A program made the translations under genes and the position numbers. Positions 63,348 to 64,000 of a DNA stretch of 64,000 nucleotides are shown piece after piece. The stretch covers positions 89,287 through 153,286 of the forward strand of contig NZ_LMIJ01000023.1 in the NCBI RefSeq assembly GCF_001428665.1, read 5' to 3'. The stretch comes from Acidovorax sp. Root219 (GTDB lineage Bacteria > Pseudomonadota > Gammaproteobacteria > Burkholderiales > Burkholderiaceae_C). Position 1 is the first letter of the stretch; every line of letters begins with the position of its first letter. Under the pieces are notes generated by a model. That model was not told the DNA's origin, ran no database searches, and worked only from the letters and a program-made list of their open reading frames with translations.

Positions 63348-64000
63348 ATGAGTACGTCCCGCAGTTCCCCTTCGCCATCCACCGCCGCCCACCAACCCCT
63401 GGCCGAGCGCCTGCGCCCGCGCACGCTGGGCGAAGTGATCGGGCAGCAGCAGGTGCTGGGGCCGGGCATGCCGCTGCGCCTGGCGTTCGAATCGGGCCGT
63501 CCGCACAGCTGCATCCTGTGGGGCCCGCCGGGCGTGGGCAAGACCACCATTGCGCGGCTCATGGCCGATGCCTTCGACGCGCAGTTCATCAGCATCAGTG
63601 CCGTGCTGGGCGGGGTCAAGGACATCCGCGAGGCGGTGGAGCGGGCCGAGCTGGCGCGTGACGGCCTCATGCAGCAGCGCACCATCGTCTTCGTCGATGA
63701 GGTGCACCGCTTCAACAAGAGCCAGCAGGACGCGTTTTTGCCGCATGTGGAAAGCGGCCTGTTCACCTTCATCGGCGCGACCACCGAGAACCCCTCGTTC
63801 GAGGTCAACTCTGCGCTGCTTTCGCGCGCCGCCGTGTACGTGCTGCAGCCGCTGTCGACCGAGGACCTGCAGCAGCTCGTGGCCCTGGCCCAGGCGCACA
63901 AGGCGCTGCCCGCCATCGAGCAGGACGCCATCGACCGCCTTGTGGCCTATGCCGACGGCGATGCCCGGCGCCTGCTCAACACGCTGGAAACACTGGCCAT
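63348..64000 (+). CDS. rarA: Replication-associated recombination protein RarA (MgsA), truncated by window end
   Basis: The first 217 residues of the AAA+ ATPase that acts at stalled replication forks; about half the usual length of some 440 residues is outside the window. Visible parts: [20 protein letters not shown] at residues 17-36, Walker A GPPGVGKT at 59-66, Walker [10 protein letters not shown] near 114-122 and the sensor 1 [12 protein letters not shown]. The ATG at 63348 starts [12 protein letters not shown]. It is downstream of lolA, the common ftsK-lolA-rarA order, separated by a minus-strand gene. Confidence 0.93.
   Translation, partial: MSTSRSSPSPSTAAHQPLAERLRPRTLGEVIGQQQVLGPGMPLRLAFESGRPHSCILWGPPGVGKTTIARLMADAFDAQFISISAVLGGVKDIREAVERAELARDGLMQQRTIVFVDEVHRFNKSQQDAFLPHVESGLFTFIGATTENPSFEVNSALLSRAAVYVLQPLSTEDLQQLVALAQAHKALPAIEQDAIDRLVAYADGDARRLLNTLETLA

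Overview
The window is 64 kb of GC-rich chromosome from a betaproteobacterium, most likely a member of the Comamonadaceae (Acidovorax, Diaphorobacter, Comamonas type). The evidence is the strong G/C third-position bias, which opens long antisense frames everywhere, the recJ-rpfE, ribF-ileS-lspA and ftsK-lolA-rarA neighbourhoods, DUF3422, TctAB and MocR genes typical of Burkholderiales, and intergenic repeats of a kind I recall from that family. I see no rRNA, tRNA, insertion sequence, prophage or CRISPR array. The family assignment is inference; no database search was possible.

Layout. 0-9 kb: recJ with an RpfE-like gene on the minus strand, divergent from a lipoprotein-export operon with two tandem LolC/E paralogues and LolD, then a large GAF/PAS/GGDEF protein. 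9-13 kb: a minus-strand operon of a membrane-anchored serine protease, MoxR ATPase, DUF58 protein and VWA protein. 13-23 kb: plus-strand housekeeping and transport genes (TatD, a hypoxanthine/uracil-DNA glycosylase, a spermidine-synthase-like protein, an orphan GspE/PulE ATPase, TctB-TctA without TctC, DUF3422, a DMT exporter, an atypical SDR). 23-27 kb: a TRAP-type binding protein translationally coupled to a membrane GGDEF-EAL protein. 27-31.5 kb: a DMT exporter, quinone oxidoreductase with a Nudix gene, and a Na/Pi cotransporter-PhoU protein.

31.5-37.4 kb: a 318-base gap with a nested inverted repeat that folds like a structured RNA and abuts a Pho-box-like repeat. It is followed by a six-gene minus-strand operon (LacI regulator, binding protein, two permeases, ATPase, GpdQ-type phosphodiesterase) behind a perfect LacI operator. 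With the Na/Pi gene this makes a phosphorus-acquisition neighbourhood. 37.5-42 kb: lspA, ileS, ribF. 42-48 kb: an HNH nuclease, a lipoprotein hydrolase, a pimeloyl-CoA-type acyl-CoA dehydrogenase pair, YceH-like protein and purN. 48-55 kb: a small membrane protein, a six-EF-hand protein, DUF1653, an M48 peptidase, an RsmB-like methyltransferase and a fatty acid desaturase. 55-64 kb: a MocR regulator facing a small DUF2917-like gene, rpmG/rpmB, trxB, a Crp/Fnr regulator, ftsK, lolA, a small exported protein and the start of rarA, cut by the window end.

Themes that connect genes are lipoprotein trafficking (LolC/E, LolD and LolA, with LspA for maturation), c-di-GMP signalling (two proteins) and phosphorus uptake. 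The most original signals are the structured element beside the Pho box, the binding-protein/GGDEF-EAL pair, the phosphodiester uptake operon and the doubled LolC/E gene.
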